A DNA stretch of 64,000 bases, taken from contig NZ_JALXXB010000002.1 of the NCBI RefSeq assembly GCF_025144225.1, positions 372,001 through 436,000 on the forward strand, read 5' to 3'. Below, in pieces: positions 54,640-62,855 of this stretch. The first letter of the stretch is position 1, and each line of letters begins with the position of its first letter. Made by a program: the position numbers and the translations under genes. This DNA is from Aestuariimicrobium sp. p3-SID1156. Lineage in GTDB: Bacteria > Actinomycetota > Actinomycetes > Propionibacteriales > Propionibacteriaceae. The notes beneath the pieces are model-generated. The model was not told where the DNA came from, made no database searches, and worked only from the letters and a program-made list of their open reading frames with translations.

Positions 54640-54676
54640 GGGGAGAGGCTACTTCGAGCCGGGCCGACCGCGTCGC

Positions 54677-55513
54677 TCAACGACCGTATCGACGTTCCCG
54701 CTGGGTGAAGGATCGCAGGGCGCGCAAGAAGTCGACGCGCCGGAAATCAGGCCACAGGGCCTCACAGAAGTAGAGCTCGGAGTGCACGCTCTGCCAGATC
54801 AGGAATCCCGACACCCGCTGCTCCCCACTGGTGCGGATGATCAGGTCGGGGTCCGGCTGCCCCTTGGTGTACAGGTGGTCGGCGATCTGTTCGATCTCGA
54901 GGGTCTCCGCGAGTTCGGAGAGGGAGCTGCCCTTCTCGGCCTCGACGGCCAACAGCGAACGGAAGGCATCGCGCAGCTCGTGGCGTCCTCCGTAGCTGAC
55001 GGCAACGTTGATGTGGATGCCCTCATGACCTGCGGTGGACGCGGTGGCGCCAGCGAGCCGTTCGGCGATGGGTCCGGGCAGCAGCTCCATCGCCCCCACG
55101 ATCTGGACGCGCCAGCCGGGGTGGTGGGACAGGTCCTCCACCAGGGTCGCGATCACCTCGAGCAGGTCGTTGAGCTCCCCGTCCTCGGCGCGATGGAGGT
55201 TGTCCGTGCTCAACACCCACAGGGTGACCCGCTCGATGCCGGACTCGTCACACCACTCGCAGAACTCCTTGAGCCGCTCGGCGCCGGCCCGGTAGCCGGC
55301 GGCCAGTGGCTGGCCCGGGGCATTCAGGCGGGCCCAGCGCCGGTTCCCGTCGGCCATGACGGCGACGTGCTGGGGGAGTCGGGTGCGATCCAGCTCAGCC
55401 GCCAACCGCGCCTCGTAGGAGCGGTAGAGCAGGCCCCGCGGGTGCAGGCGGTCGACCAGCTCCTGGACATGCTCGGGCCTGACCAGTCGCTGGAGGTCCT
55501 TCTTGGTGACCAT
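54677..55513 (-). CDS. uppS: Isoprenyl transferase (cis-prenyltransferase)
   Basis: The 278-residue protein builds polyprenyl diphosphates, the lipid carrier precursors for cell-wall synthesis. It has the catalytic Asp in HVAVMADGNRRWARL, the LSTDNLHRAEDGEL segment, and the C-terminal LIIRTSGEQRVSGFLIWQSVHSE region split as RTSGEQRVSGFL and SVHSELYF. Undecaprenyl- or decaprenyl-type product length cannot be read. The start ATG at 55513 is 7 nt after a minus-strand TAGGCT. It is divergent from the hemolysin III gene. Confidence 0.93.
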   Translation of the reverse strand: MVTKKDLQRLVRPEHVQELVDRLHPRGLLYRSYEARLAAELDRTRLPQHVAVMADGNRRWARLNAPGQPLAAGYRAGAERLKEFCEWCDESGIERVTLWVLSTDNLHRAEDGELNDLLEVIATLVEDLSHHPGWRVQIVGAMELLPGPIAERLAGATASTAGHEGIHINVAVSYGGRHELRDAFRSLLAVEAEKGSSLSELAETLEIEQIADHLYTKGQPDPDLIIRTSGEQRVSGFLIWQSVHSELYFCEALWPDFRRVDFLRALRSFTQRERRYGR

Positions 55514-55591
55514 GAAGCAGAGCCTAGCCACTCGGAATGTCGTTGCGGCAGCGCGGCGTTCCCGGTGGGGTGGAGGTCCCAGCTTGTGAGC

Positions 55592-55635
55592 AAACCTACG
55601 GAAGCGTAGGTTTGTCCTGCCTACGCAACCGTAAC
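55592..55635 (+). promoter_or_regulatory. Two tandem palindromic operator-like sites
   Basis: AAACCTACG-GAAG-CGTAGGTTT (55592-55613) is a perfect 9+9 palindrome. A second, less perfect copy, CCTACG-CAAC-CGTAAC (55620-55635), has its centre 25 bp further on. Both share TACG-N4-CGTA and lie between divergent uppS and hemolysin III genes, just upstream of the latter's ribosome binding site. The spacing is consistent with a dimeric regulator. Confidence 0.6.
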
Positions 55636-55651
55636 TTTGGAGGTGGTCGCC

Positions 55652-56335
55652 ATGGCGACCCGAACAGTGATCGCTGAGGAGTCCGTGGCTGAGCGCGCGA
55701 TGGACGCCGTGAAGCCGCGGCTGCGTGGCTGGTTGCACACGGTCATGGCTCCGTTGTGCTTCCTGGGTGGCCTGGTGCTGCTGGTGCTCACCCCGACCGT
55801 GGGCGGCAGGGTCGCGGTGGCGGTCTACCTGGTGGCGTCCCTGATGTTGTTCGGCAACAGCGCGGTCTACCACCGCGGCACCTGGCCCGAGGGCACCAGC
55901 CGGCTGCTGCGCCGGTTCGACCACGCCAACATCTTCGTCTTCATCGCCGGCACCTACACCCCGCTGGCGGTGCAGCTGCTGACCGGACGCTCGCGCGTCG
56001 CGTTGCTGGTGCTGATCTGGTCGGCGGCTCTGCTGGGCGTCCTGTTCCGGGTGCTGTGGCTCTCGGCGCCGCGCTGGCTCTACACCGCGCTCTACGTCCT
56101 GATGGGGTGGGCGGCGGTGGGGTGGCTGGCTGAGTTCTGGCGCCACGGCGGACCCCTGGTGGTGGCGCTGATCATCGCGGGCGGCATCGTCTACTCCCTG
56201 GGGGCAGTGGTCTATGCGCTCAAGAAGCCGGACCCCTCACCGGCCTGGTTCGGTTTCCACGAGATCTTCCACTCGGCCACCGTGCTGGCGGCCGCCTGCC
56301 ACTTCGCGGCGATCTGTCTGGCCACCTTCCGCTGA
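55652..56335 (+). CDS. Hemolysin III/TrhA-family (PAQR-like) membrane protein
   Basis: The 227-residue protein has seven transmembrane helices and the family's conserved features: a cytoplasmic N-terminal stretch (RLRGWLHTVMAPLCFLGGLV), SAVYHRGTWPEG with an early His, FDHANIFVFIAGTYTP and the C-terminal EIFHSATVLAAACHFAAI. Bacterial TrhA members affect membrane energetics and lipid state rather than being true toxins. GGAGG lies 7-8 nt before the ATG. Its promoter region contains two tandem palindromes. Confidence 0.9.
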   Translation: MATRTVIAEESVAERAMDAVKPRLRGWLHTVMAPLCFLGGLVLLVLTPTVGGRVAVAVYLVASLMLFGNSAVYHRGTWPEGTSRLLRRFDHANIFVFIAGTYTPLAVQLLTGRSRVALLVLIWSAALLGVLFRVLWLSAPRWLYTALYVLMGWAAVGWLAEFWRHGGPLVVALIIAGGIVYSLGAVVYALKKPDPSPAWFGFHEIFHSATVLAAACHFAAICLATFR

Positions 56336-56532
56336 CCACATCTCCACCCAAAGGTGGACAGAAGATGAACGATCGGCGCGCCGCCCGGATGTGACCGCGC
56401 CGCGAGTTAGCGTCAGCACCAGAAGCAGTCGTCAGGGCCCCATGGCCCCTCTTCCCCGACAATGCTTCGACACGGACGAAGGACCGGCAGGGGTCCGCCG
56501 TCGAGGGGTCCTTGCCGCGGGAAGGAAATACC

Positions 56533-57915
56533 GTGCTCGAGAGCACCTTTGCCCCCTCCGGAGATGTCCAGACCGGTCAGGTGACCGCTCACGACCCCAC
56601 GCCCGTCACCCCGGTTGGCCGGGACACCGACCTCAAGACCTATGTGATCGACACCTCGGTGCTGTTGAGTGACCCTCGCGCGCTGCTGCGTTTTGCCGAG
56701 CACTCGATCGTGTTGCCGATCGTGGTCATTACCGAACTGGAGGCCAAGCGGCACCACCCCGAGCTGGGCTACTTCGCCCGCTCCGCCCTGCGCCTGCTGG
56801 ACGAGCTGCGGGTCAAGCATGGTCGCCTGGATGCGCCGATCCCCGTCAATGACCAGGGCGGCGTGGTGCACGTGGAGCTGAACCACACCGACGTGGGGCG
56901 CCTGCCCGTGGGCTTCCGCCTGGGCGACAACGACACTCGCATCCTCGCGGTGGCGCTCAACTACCAGGCCGAGGGCCACGATGTCGTGCTGGTCTCCAAG
57001 GACCTCCCGATGCGCGTCAAGGCCTCGGCAGTTGGCCTCGAAGCCGAGGAGTACCGCGCCGAACTCGCCCGCGACACCGGCTGGACCGGCATGGTCACCC
57101 TCGACGTCCCCACCGATGTGGTCGACCAGCTCTACTCCACCGGCACGGCCACCGTGGAGGAGGCCGAGAACCTCCCGGTGCACAGCGGCCTGGTGCTGAA
57201 CTCGACCGCCGGCTCGGCCCTGGCCCGCAAGCTGCCCTCGGGTGAGGTGCGACTGGTCAAGTCCGACCGTGAGGCCTTCGGCCTGCATGGACGCTCCGCC
57301 GAGCAGCGGGTGGCCCTCGACCTGCTGCTCGACCCCGAGGTGGGCATCGTCTCGCTGGGCGGCCGCGCCGGCACCGGCAAGTCCGCGCTCGCACTGTGCG
57401 CCGGTCTGGAGCAGGTCATGGAGCGCCGAATGTACTCCAAGGTGATGGTCTTCCGCCCGCTCTACGCGGTCGGTGGCCAGGACCTGGGCTACCTGCCCGG
57501 CAGCGAGTCGGAGAAGATGGCGCCCTGGGGCCAGGCAGTCTTCGACACCCTCAGCGCCCACACCAACAAGTTCGTCATCGACGAGATCCTGGAGCAGAAC
57601 ATGCTCGAGGTGCTGCCGCTGACCCACATTCGCGGTCGCTCGCTGCATGACGCCTTCGTGATCGTCGACGAGGCCCAGTCGCTGGAGCGCAACGTCCTGC
57701 TGACCGTGCTGAGCCGCATCGGCCAGAACTCCCGCGTGGTGCTCACCCACGACGTGGCCCAGCGCGACAACCTCCGGGTCGGACGCCACGACGGTGTCGC
57801 CGCGGTCGTGGAGCGCCTCAAGGGCAACCCGCTGTTCGCCCACGTCACCCTGTCGCGCTCGGAGCGTTCGCCGATCGCTGCCCTGGTCACCGAGATGCTC
57901 GAGGATGCCCTCTGA
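56533..57915 (+). CDS. PIN-PhoH fusion protein (PhoH2/YbeZ-like ATPase)
   Basis: The 460-residue protein has an N-terminal PIN-type nuclease domain ([37 protein letters not shown] with acidic residues). The C-terminal PhoH ATPase has Walker [15 protein letters not shown] and Walker [12 protein letters not shown]. This is the PhoH2-type arrangement linked to RNA unwinding and cleavage in mycobacteria. The start at GTG 56533 has GAAGGA 6 nt upstream. A strange G-rich tract begins 26 bp after its stop. Confidence 0.92.
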   Translation: MLESTFAPSGDVQTGQVTAHDPTPVTPVGRDTDLKTYVIDTSVLLSDPRALLRFAEHSIVLPIVVITELEAKRHHPELGYFARSALRLLDELRVKHGRLDAPIPVNDQGGVVHVELNHTDVGRLPVGFRLGDNDTRILAVALNYQAEGHDVVLVSKDLPMRVKASAVGLEAEEYRAELARDTGWTGMVTLDVPTDVVDQLYSTGTATVEEAENLPVHSGLVLNSTAGSALARKLPSGEVRLVKSDREAFGLHGRSAEQRVALDLLLDPEVGIVSLGGRAGTGKSALALCAGLEQVMERRMYSKVMVFRPLYAVGGQDLGYLPGSESEKMAPWGQAVFDTLSAHTNKFVIDEILEQNMLEVLPLTHIRGRSLHDAFVIVDEAQSLERNVLLTVLSRIGQNSRVVLTHDVAQRDNLRVGRHDGVAAVVERLKGNPLFAHVTLSRSERSPIAALVTEMLEDAL

Positions 57916-57941
57916 TCTGCTGACCACACCCCCGGACCAGT

Positions 57942-57992
57942 GGGGGGGGGGGCGGGGGGGGGCCCCCCGCCCCCCGCGGGGGGGGCGGGGGG
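57942..57992. other. G/C-only homopolymer-rich tract, likely assembly artefact
   Basis: About 50 consecutive bases contain only G and C, mostly in runs of six to ten identical bases, and are partly self-complementary. This composition is unlike anything else in the window. It falls exactly where the DUF3043 gene on the minus strand loses similarity. Poly-G runs of this kind are a known artefact of two-colour sequencing chemistry. A true biological tract is possible but less likely. Confidence 0.6.
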
Positions 57993-58217
57993 GGCGGCGG
58001 CCGCCGCGCGACGTCGCTCCTTGGGGGTCTGGTTGGGGTGGAGCCGCGCCATGCGCTCGGCCTCGGCCTCCGCGCGGGTCTTGGTGGGGCGGCCCTTCTT
58101 CGGGGTCTGGCCCTTGCGCAGGGGAGCCTCGGTCGCACCGCCTGCGGCGTCCTCGGCGATGGAGGTGGTGCCAGCAGAGTCGGCGCTCTTCTGCTGGTAG
58201 GGGCGCAGGAGTGCCAC
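57993..58217 (-). pseudogene. DUF3043 gene, N-terminal fragment cut off at the G/C tract
   Basis: From GTG at 58217 (TGAGGA 7-8 nt upstream) the frame encodes VALLRPYQQKSADSA, then the charged linker KKGRPTKTRAEAEAERMARL and HPNQTPKERRRAA. This matches the N-terminal third of actinobacterial DUF3043 membrane proteins of about 200 residues. Transmembrane segments should follow, but instead the frame enters the G/C tract and then antisense phoH sequence. It is either a broken gene or an intact gene interrupted by a misassembly. The missing part would be roughly 350 bp or more. Confidence 0.7.
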
Positions 58218-58510
58218 GATGAATTCCTCAGGGTCGTCGGAGGCCGCAGTGTCGACCAAGGTGTCGAGCCGGCGGCCAGATCCCCCTCATTCTACGAGAT
58301 GGGCCGCAGGCCTCGCGATGCGCCTCGGCTGTCGGTCCGAGGGCGCGTGGTCATCGAGGCGAGCCTTTCCCCCAATGACCCCTGAAAGCCTGTCGGGCGC
58401 ACCGTTGCGCCCATAAGGTGGGAGGAGCCACGATCCGACGGGCACCAGCGCCCCCACCCGTCGCACGGTGGGGCGGGGGCAGCAACCACTGGAAGGACAC
58501 GCAGACTCTC
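58218..58510. other. Divergent intergenic region between DUF3043 and pspA
   Basis: This 293-bp region has a TAAGGT-like -10 element about 95 bp upstream of pspA and an AAGGA site near 58493. No gene is recognised. Confidence 0.35.
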
Positions 58511-59584
58511 ATGGCCGGAATCTTCTCCCGCATCTCGACAGTCTTCCGTGCCAAGGCCGACAAGGCCCTGGACAAGATGGAAGACCCACGCGAGACCCTT
58601 GACTACTCCTACCAGCGCCAGCTGGAACTGCTGCAGAAGGTCCGCCGTGGTGTGGCCGATGTCGCCACCAGCCGCAAGCGGGTCGAACTGCAGGCCACCC
58701 AGCTCAACAGCGAGGTTGACAAGCTGACGCTCTCGGCCCAGCGAGCCCTCGAACAGGGACGCGAAGATCTCGCTCGCGAGGCCCTCACACGCAAGTCCGG
58801 TCTACAGCAGCAACTGGCCGATCTGCAGCAGCAGCACGCCGCTCTCCAGGCTGAGGAGGAGAAGCTCATCCGCGCCAGCACCCGCCTGCAGGCGAAGGTG
58901 GACGCCTTCCGCACCCGCAAGGAGACCATCAAGGCCACCTACTCCGCTGCTGAGGCGCAGACCCGCATCAACGAGGCCTTCTCCGGCATGAGCGAGGAGA
59001 TGGGCGACGTCGGTCTGGCGATCCAGCGCGCCGAGGACAAGACCCTGCAGATGCAGGCTCGGGCCTCCGCAGTGGACGAGCTGCTCGCCTCCGGCGCTCT
59101 GGAGGACCCCAGCGGCACCTACAAGAGCGATATCGAGCGCGAGCTGGATGCCCTGGCCTCCGATTCCCAGGTGGAGAACGAGCTGGCGGCGTTGAAGTCG
59201 CAGCTGCAGATCGGTGGTGCCCCGCAGACGCAGGGTGCGCTCCCAGCCGGGCACGGCCAGGTTCCCCAGACCCAGCCGACCCAGCACCAGCCCGCTCAGA
59301 GCCAGCAGACCCCCACCACCGCCTACCAGGCCCCCGCTGGCGGCTACCAGGCACCCGCTGGCGGCTACCAGGCACCGGGCGCCGCCCAGCAGGCTCCGCG
59401 GGACCCCCACGGCAGCCGCCCCGCCCCGCTCGAGGACGGCAACTACGTCGGGCCCGGTGGTGAGGCCGGACACCAGGCCCCCGCCTACCAGCCGCCGGAG
59501 CAGGGTGATGCCCCGAACTACCAGCCCCACACCGACGGCGATGTCCCCGCCTACCAGACCGAGGTCGACGACAACGGCCGCTGA
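58511..59584 (+). CDS. pspA: PspA/IM30-family membrane-stress protein with a repetitive C-terminal tail
   Basis: PspA proteins form helical rods and rings on the inner face of stressed membranes. Residues 1-230 are the coiled-coil core: FSRISTVFRAKADKALDKME, YQRQLELLQKVRRGVADV, LDALASDSQVENELAALK. Residues 235-357 form a Pro/Gln/Tyr-rich tail with AYQAPAGGYQAPAGGYQAP repeats. The tail ends in motifs such as EQGDAPNYQP that reappear in the next protein. The ATG has an AAGGA site 13 nt upstream, a little far. The following two genes are in the same operon. Confidence 0.9.
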   Translation: MAGIFSRISTVFRAKADKALDKMEDPRETLDYSYQRQLELLQKVRRGVADVATSRKRVELQATQLNSEVDKLTLSAQRALEQGREDLAREALTRKSGLQQQLADLQQQHAALQAEEEKLIRASTRLQAKVDAFRTRKETIKATYSAAEAQTRINEAFSGMSEEMGDVGLAIQRAEDKTLQMQARASAVDELLASGALEDPSGTYKSDIERELDALASDSQVENELAALKSQLQIGGAPQTQGALPAGHGQVPQTQPTQHQPAQSQQTPTTAYQAPAGGYQAPAGGYQAPGAAQQAPRDPHGSRPAPLEDGNYVGPGGEAGHQAPAYQPPEQGDAPNYQPHTDGDVPAYQTEVDDNGR

Positions 59585-59613
59585 GCCGCCACCACATCCA
59601 GGAGGAAACCATC

Positions 59614-59892
59614 ATGACCGACAACATCAACGACGAGTTCACCCCGGCCGGTGGCCACGACGGCGGCCACCAGGCGCCGAACTACCAGCAGCCCCATGAG
59701 CACGACAATGCCTACCAGCCGATCGAGCAGGGGGACGTTCCCAACTACCAGCCGAAGGTGGCCGACGACCTGCAGGAGGCGGGTGGTGTCCACGACCCGG
59801 CGGCCGCAGGCGAGCAGCCTGCTGACCCCTCCGGCGAGATTGCCGGCGGCACGTCCGTCGACGAGGCCGGCATCATCGGGGAGCAGGCATGA
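59614..59892 (+). CDS. Small protein sharing the PspA tail motif
   Basis: The 92-residue protein lacks a recognised fold. Its first 50 residues contain HQAPNYQQPHEH and YQPIEQGDVPNYQPKV, which closely match the tail of PspA (HQAPAYQPPEQGDAPNYQP). The remainder is acidic (DEAGIIGEQA). It could be a detached tail produced by duplication, or a partner that occupies the same binding site. AGGAGG lies 9 nt before the ATG. Its stop overlaps the pspAA start by 4 bp. I know no characterised equivalent. Confidence 0.6.
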   Translation: MTDNINDEFTPAGGHDGGHQAPNYQQPHEHDNAYQPIEQGDVPNYQPKVADDLQEAGGVHDPAAAGEQPADPSGEIAGGTSVDEAGIIGEQA

Positions 59893-60179
59893 TCATTCGC
59901 ATCCTGGGTGAGGGCCAGTGGACAGTCGAGGAGGATCGCCTCGACGACCTGCAGTCCAGTGACGCCAAGGTCGAGCGAGCCGTCGCCGAGAACGATCAGG
60001 ACGAGCTCAGCGAGGCACTCGCAGGCCTCATCGACCACATCAAGGAGGTCGGCCTTCCGGTCCCCGACGACGTGCTGGCAGACTCGGACCTGATCATCCC
60101 CGATGCCGGGTCGACTGTTGATGAGGTGCGCCAGTACCTCGACGAGATCGGCTCCGGCGAAGGGCTCATCTTCAGCTGA
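59889..60179 (+). CDS. pspAA: PspA-associated protein PspAA
   Basis: The 96-residue protein matches the PspAA domain family that accompanies PspA in actinobacteria: MIIRILGEGQWTVEEDRLDDL, an acidic middle (AVAENDQDELSEAL) and the C-terminal segment DDVLADSDLIIPDAGSTVDE. It is translated from an ATGA overlap with the small preceding protein. The role is probably modulation of PspA assembly at the membrane, but the mechanism is unknown. Confidence 0.85.
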   Translation: MIIRILGEGQWTVEEDRLDDLQSSDAKVERAVAENDQDELSEALAGLIDHIKEVGLPVPDDVLADSDLIIPDAGSTVDEVRQYLDEIGSGEGLIFS

Positions 60180-60193
60180 AGCGAGATTCCACA

Positions 60194-61267
60194 ATGAGAG
60201 TGGTCGTCGCCACGGACCGCCACCCCGCCCTCAGCTCCGCCCAGGCAGGCGCCGCCATCGGCACCGCCTGGGCGGAGCTGCACGCCCAGGTCGCGGTCGT
60301 CCCCCTGGGGAATGCGCTGGAGGGCTTCCAGCAAGCCCTGGCCGACCTGTTCGCCGGCAGCCTCGATGTCTTCGCCGACGGCACCAGCCTGTGCGAGGCC
60401 GCGACCGAAGCCGGGCTCATCGTGGCCCTGCGCCCCGAACACGTCCCGGCCGAGCCCGGGATCGACGGGGCGTCCAGCTCCCTGGCCCTGGGCCGGCTGG
60501 TGCACGATGCGCTGGAGCGGGCCCGGATGCGCGGACCTGTCGCGGAGGTGGTCCTCGAACTCGGTGACCGTCCCTGCCACGACGGAGGCGCCGGACTGCT
60601 CTCCGCATGGGGGGCCACCGGCGATCGTCCCCTGGAGGGTGGAGTGGACGCCCTGACCGGGATCACCCGCTGCGACCTGGCCCCGGTACGGGAATGGCTG
60701 GGGGACACCCGGCTGACCCTGGTCGTCCCGGCGGGGGAGAAGAGCCGACACCTGGTCGGGTTGAAGGGGATCACCTCGGTGCGAGGTCACCAGGTGGGCA
60801 TCGACCCGGCCCGGCTGCTCGCCACCGACCAGGCCCTGGTGGACTTCGCCGGTGCCTGCGGCTCGGGGGGAGTCGCCGCCTCCGCGGGGGCTGGTGCAGC
60901 CGGTGGCATCGGGCACGCCGTCATGGCGCTGGGCGGGCGTGTTCTCACCGGCGCCGGGTACGGCAGGGAGGCCGCCAAGCTCGACCAGACCATCAGCCGG
61001 GCAGACCTGGTGATCACCGGCGGGGGACAGCTCGATTTCGGCACCATGGGCGGTGACGTCCTGTTCACGGTGGTCGAGGCCGCCACCCAGGCGCTGCGGC
61101 CGGTGATCGCCATCGCCGAGCAGAACTCCATCTCCCCGCGGGAACTGCGGTCGATCGGCGTGGAGGCCGCCTACTCCGTGCGCGACCCCCAGGCAGCCGG
61201 TGGCCCGGTGGAGGCCGGGGAACTGACCCGCGCGGCGCGTCCCGTGGCGGCCAGCTGGGTCTGGTGA
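60194..61267 (+). CDS. glxK: Glycerate kinase (GlxK family)
   Basis: The 357-residue protein belongs to the type-II glycerate kinases, which phosphorylate glycerate with ATP. It has the LELGDRPCHDGGAGLLSAWG motif, GAGAAGGIGHAVMALGG near residue 245, and DLVITGGGQLDFGTMGG near the C-terminus. The SCHDGG-like segment and GGGQLD motif are family hallmarks. The N-terminus VVVATDRHPALSSAQA is slightly divergent from the usual KDSFKGS region, so substrate specificity is less certain. The gene starts 15 bp after pspAA but is functionally unrelated. Confidence 0.82.
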   Translation: MRVVVATDRHPALSSAQAGAAIGTAWAELHAQVAVVPLGNALEGFQQALADLFAGSLDVFADGTSLCEAATEAGLIVALRPEHVPAEPGIDGASSSLALGRLVHDALERARMRGPVAEVVLELGDRPCHDGGAGLLSAWGATGDRPLEGGVDALTGITRCDLAPVREWLGDTRLTLVVPAGEKSRHLVGLKGITSVRGHQVGIDPARLLATDQALVDFAGACGSGGVAASAGAGAAGGIGHAVMALGGRVLTGAGYGREAAKLDQTISRADLVITGGGQLDFGTMGGDVLFTVVEAATQALRPVIAIAEQNSISPRELRSIGVEAAYSVRDPQAAGGPVEAGELTRAARPVAASWVW

Positions 61268-61409
61268 GTGCGGAGCTTCGCCCAGCGCGAAATCCGGCTC
61301 CCGCGGACTCGGGGCGTCCTTGGCGACTTCGGTCACGGGATCGAGCAGCGTAGACTCGTGGATGCGGTGTGACCTCGATCACCCACCACCCGCATGCGAA
61401 AGGGAGACC

Positions 61410-61763
61410 ATGACCACCACCACAGAGCCCACCCTCGCGGGCGTCCAGCTCACCGACGGCGCCGCTGCCAAGGTGAAGTCGCTGCTCGAGGCCGAGGGCA
61501 GCCTTGACGAGCTCTCGCTTCGCGTGGCCGTCCAGCCGGGCGGCTGCTCGGGCCTGCGCTACCAGCTCTACTTCGACGACCGCGACCTCGACGGCGACAT
61601 CGTCAAGGACTACGACGGTGTGAAGGTTGTCACAGACCGCATGTCCGCTCCCTACCTGGGCGGCGCGACCATCGACTTCGTGGACACCATCGAGAAGCAG
61701 GGCTTCACCATCGACAACCCCAACGCGGGTGGCTCCTGCGCCTGTGGGGACTCCTTCCACTGA
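61410..61763 (+). CDS. erpA: Iron-sulfur carrier protein, ErpA/IscA type
   Basis: The 117-residue HesB/IscA-fold protein has the three conserved cysteines, the first in QPGGCSGLRYQLYF and the last pair in GGSCACGDSFH at the C-terminus. The Glu/Asp-rich ending of A-type carriers is present. It delivers Fe-S clusters to apo-proteins. AGGGAGA lies 3-8 nt before the ATG. TAGACT at 61351-61356 is a likely -10 box. A terminator follows before the cytochrome oxidase genes. Confidence 0.92.
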   Translation: MTTTTEPTLAGVQLTDGAAAKVKSLLEAEGSLDELSLRVAVQPGGCSGLRYQLYFDDRDLDGDIVKDYDGVKVVTDRMSAPYLGGATIDFVDTIEKQGFTIDNPNAGGSCACGDSFH

Positions 61764-61840
61764 GCTGTGGGTCGCTGCACCCCGTGGGAAGAGGGCGATT
61801 CCTCCGCCCCCTCCCAAGGGGTGCGATCGGCCGTTCACCA

Positions 61841-61883
61841 GCGCCATCCCGCCGTGGGCAGAGGCGACGGGGTGGCGCTTTTG
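61841..61883 (+). terminator. Terminator between erpA and ctaC
   Basis: AGCGCCATCCCG pairs with CGGGGTGGCGCT (one wobble) around a 16-nt loop, followed by TTT. It is one of the few terminators here with a U-tract. Confidence 0.75.
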
Positions 61884-61991
61884 CGTTACGCTGACCCCTG
61901 TAGCGGTGGCCAACCACTGCTCGGTTAGGATTCGCGGAGGCCTCACTGTCGGCTCCGTGGAGAAAATCTCGGTACCGGAGGTGACGACGAC

Positions 61992-62855
61992 GTGAGCTTC
62001 AAGCGCCATGTCAACAACCCGGGCAGCGGGCGCAAGCTCGGTCGTCCGGCCGCAGGGATGACTGCTGCGGCCTTGCTGCTCCTGGGCGGGTGCAGCGGGC
62101 AGGGTGGTCGGTTCGGCCTGCTGGAGGCGGCGAGCGATCGTGCCCCGTTCATGGGCGACCTGTGGAAGGGAGCCTGGATCGCCAGCATCTCGATCGGCGT
62201 CCTCGTCTGGGGCCTCATCTTCTACGCGATCTGGCGTTACCGCCGTCGCCCCGGGAACATCGCACCTCGCCAGACGAAGTACCACCTCCCGATGGAGCTG
62301 CTGTACACCCTGGTGCCCCTGCTGATCATCGCCGTGCTCTTCTTCTACACCGTGAAGGCGCAGAACCGCGTCCTCGAGCAGGAGGACAAGCCGGACCACG
62401 TCATCAACGTGGTCGGCCAGAAGTGGTCTTGGACCTTCAACTACATGGAGCAGGACAACCCTGAGGTCAAGAACGTCGTCCACCAGGTGGGCACGATGTC
62501 CTTCATCCCCGACCTGGTCCTGCCGGTCAACAAGTCGGTGCGCTTCAACCTGGCCTCCGCGGACGTCATCCACTCATTCTGGGTGCCGGCCTTCTACTTC
62601 AAGCTCGACGTCATCCCCGGGCACCCCAACACCTTCGACCTGACCCCGACCAAGGTCGGCGAGTTCGACGGCAAGTGTGCCGAGCTCTGCGGCACCTACC
62701 ACGCCCACATGATCTTCAAGGTGAAGGTCGTCTCCGAGGCCGACTACAACGCCTACCTCAAGGGCTTGGCCGCCAGTGGCCAGACCGGTGAGAAGAAGGC
62801 GCCCGTCTCGGCCACCCAGATGGCCACCCAGCCCGCGAAGGAGCCCCACAAGTGA
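61992..62855 (+). CDS. ctaC: Cytochrome c oxidase subunit II
   Basis: Subunit II carries the CuA centre that receives electrons for the aa3-type terminal oxidase. The 287-residue protein begins with a lipoprotein-like signal (LLLLGGCSG). Two transmembrane helices follow ([16 protein letters not shown] and [17 protein letters not shown]). The cupredoxin domain has the first His in [12 protein letters not shown] and the CuA cluster [15 protein letters not shown] is the start, with GGAGGTGA about 7 nt upstream. Its stop overlaps ctaD by 4 bp. A TAGGAT is at 61927-61932. Confidence 0.95.
   Translation: MSFKRHVNNPGSGRKLGRPAAGMTAAALLLLGGCSGQGGRFGLLEAASDRAPFMGDLWKGAWIASISIGVLVWGLIFYAIWRYRRRPGNIAPRQTKYHLPMELLYTLVPLLIIAVLFFYTVKAQNRVLEQEDKPDHVINVVGQKWSWTFNYMEQDNPEVKNVVHQVGTMSFIPDLVLPVNKSVRFNLASADVIHSFWVPAFYFKLDVIPGHPNTFDLTPTKVGEFDGKCAELCGTYHAHMIFKVKVVSEADYNAYLKGLAASGQTGEKKAPVSATQMATQPAKEPHK

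Noticed and set aside
57942..57992. G-tract considered as a functional G-quadruplex regulatory element
   Set aside because: It replaces coding sequence of a conserved gene and consists of mixed long G and C runs that are more like an assembly or sequencing artefact.
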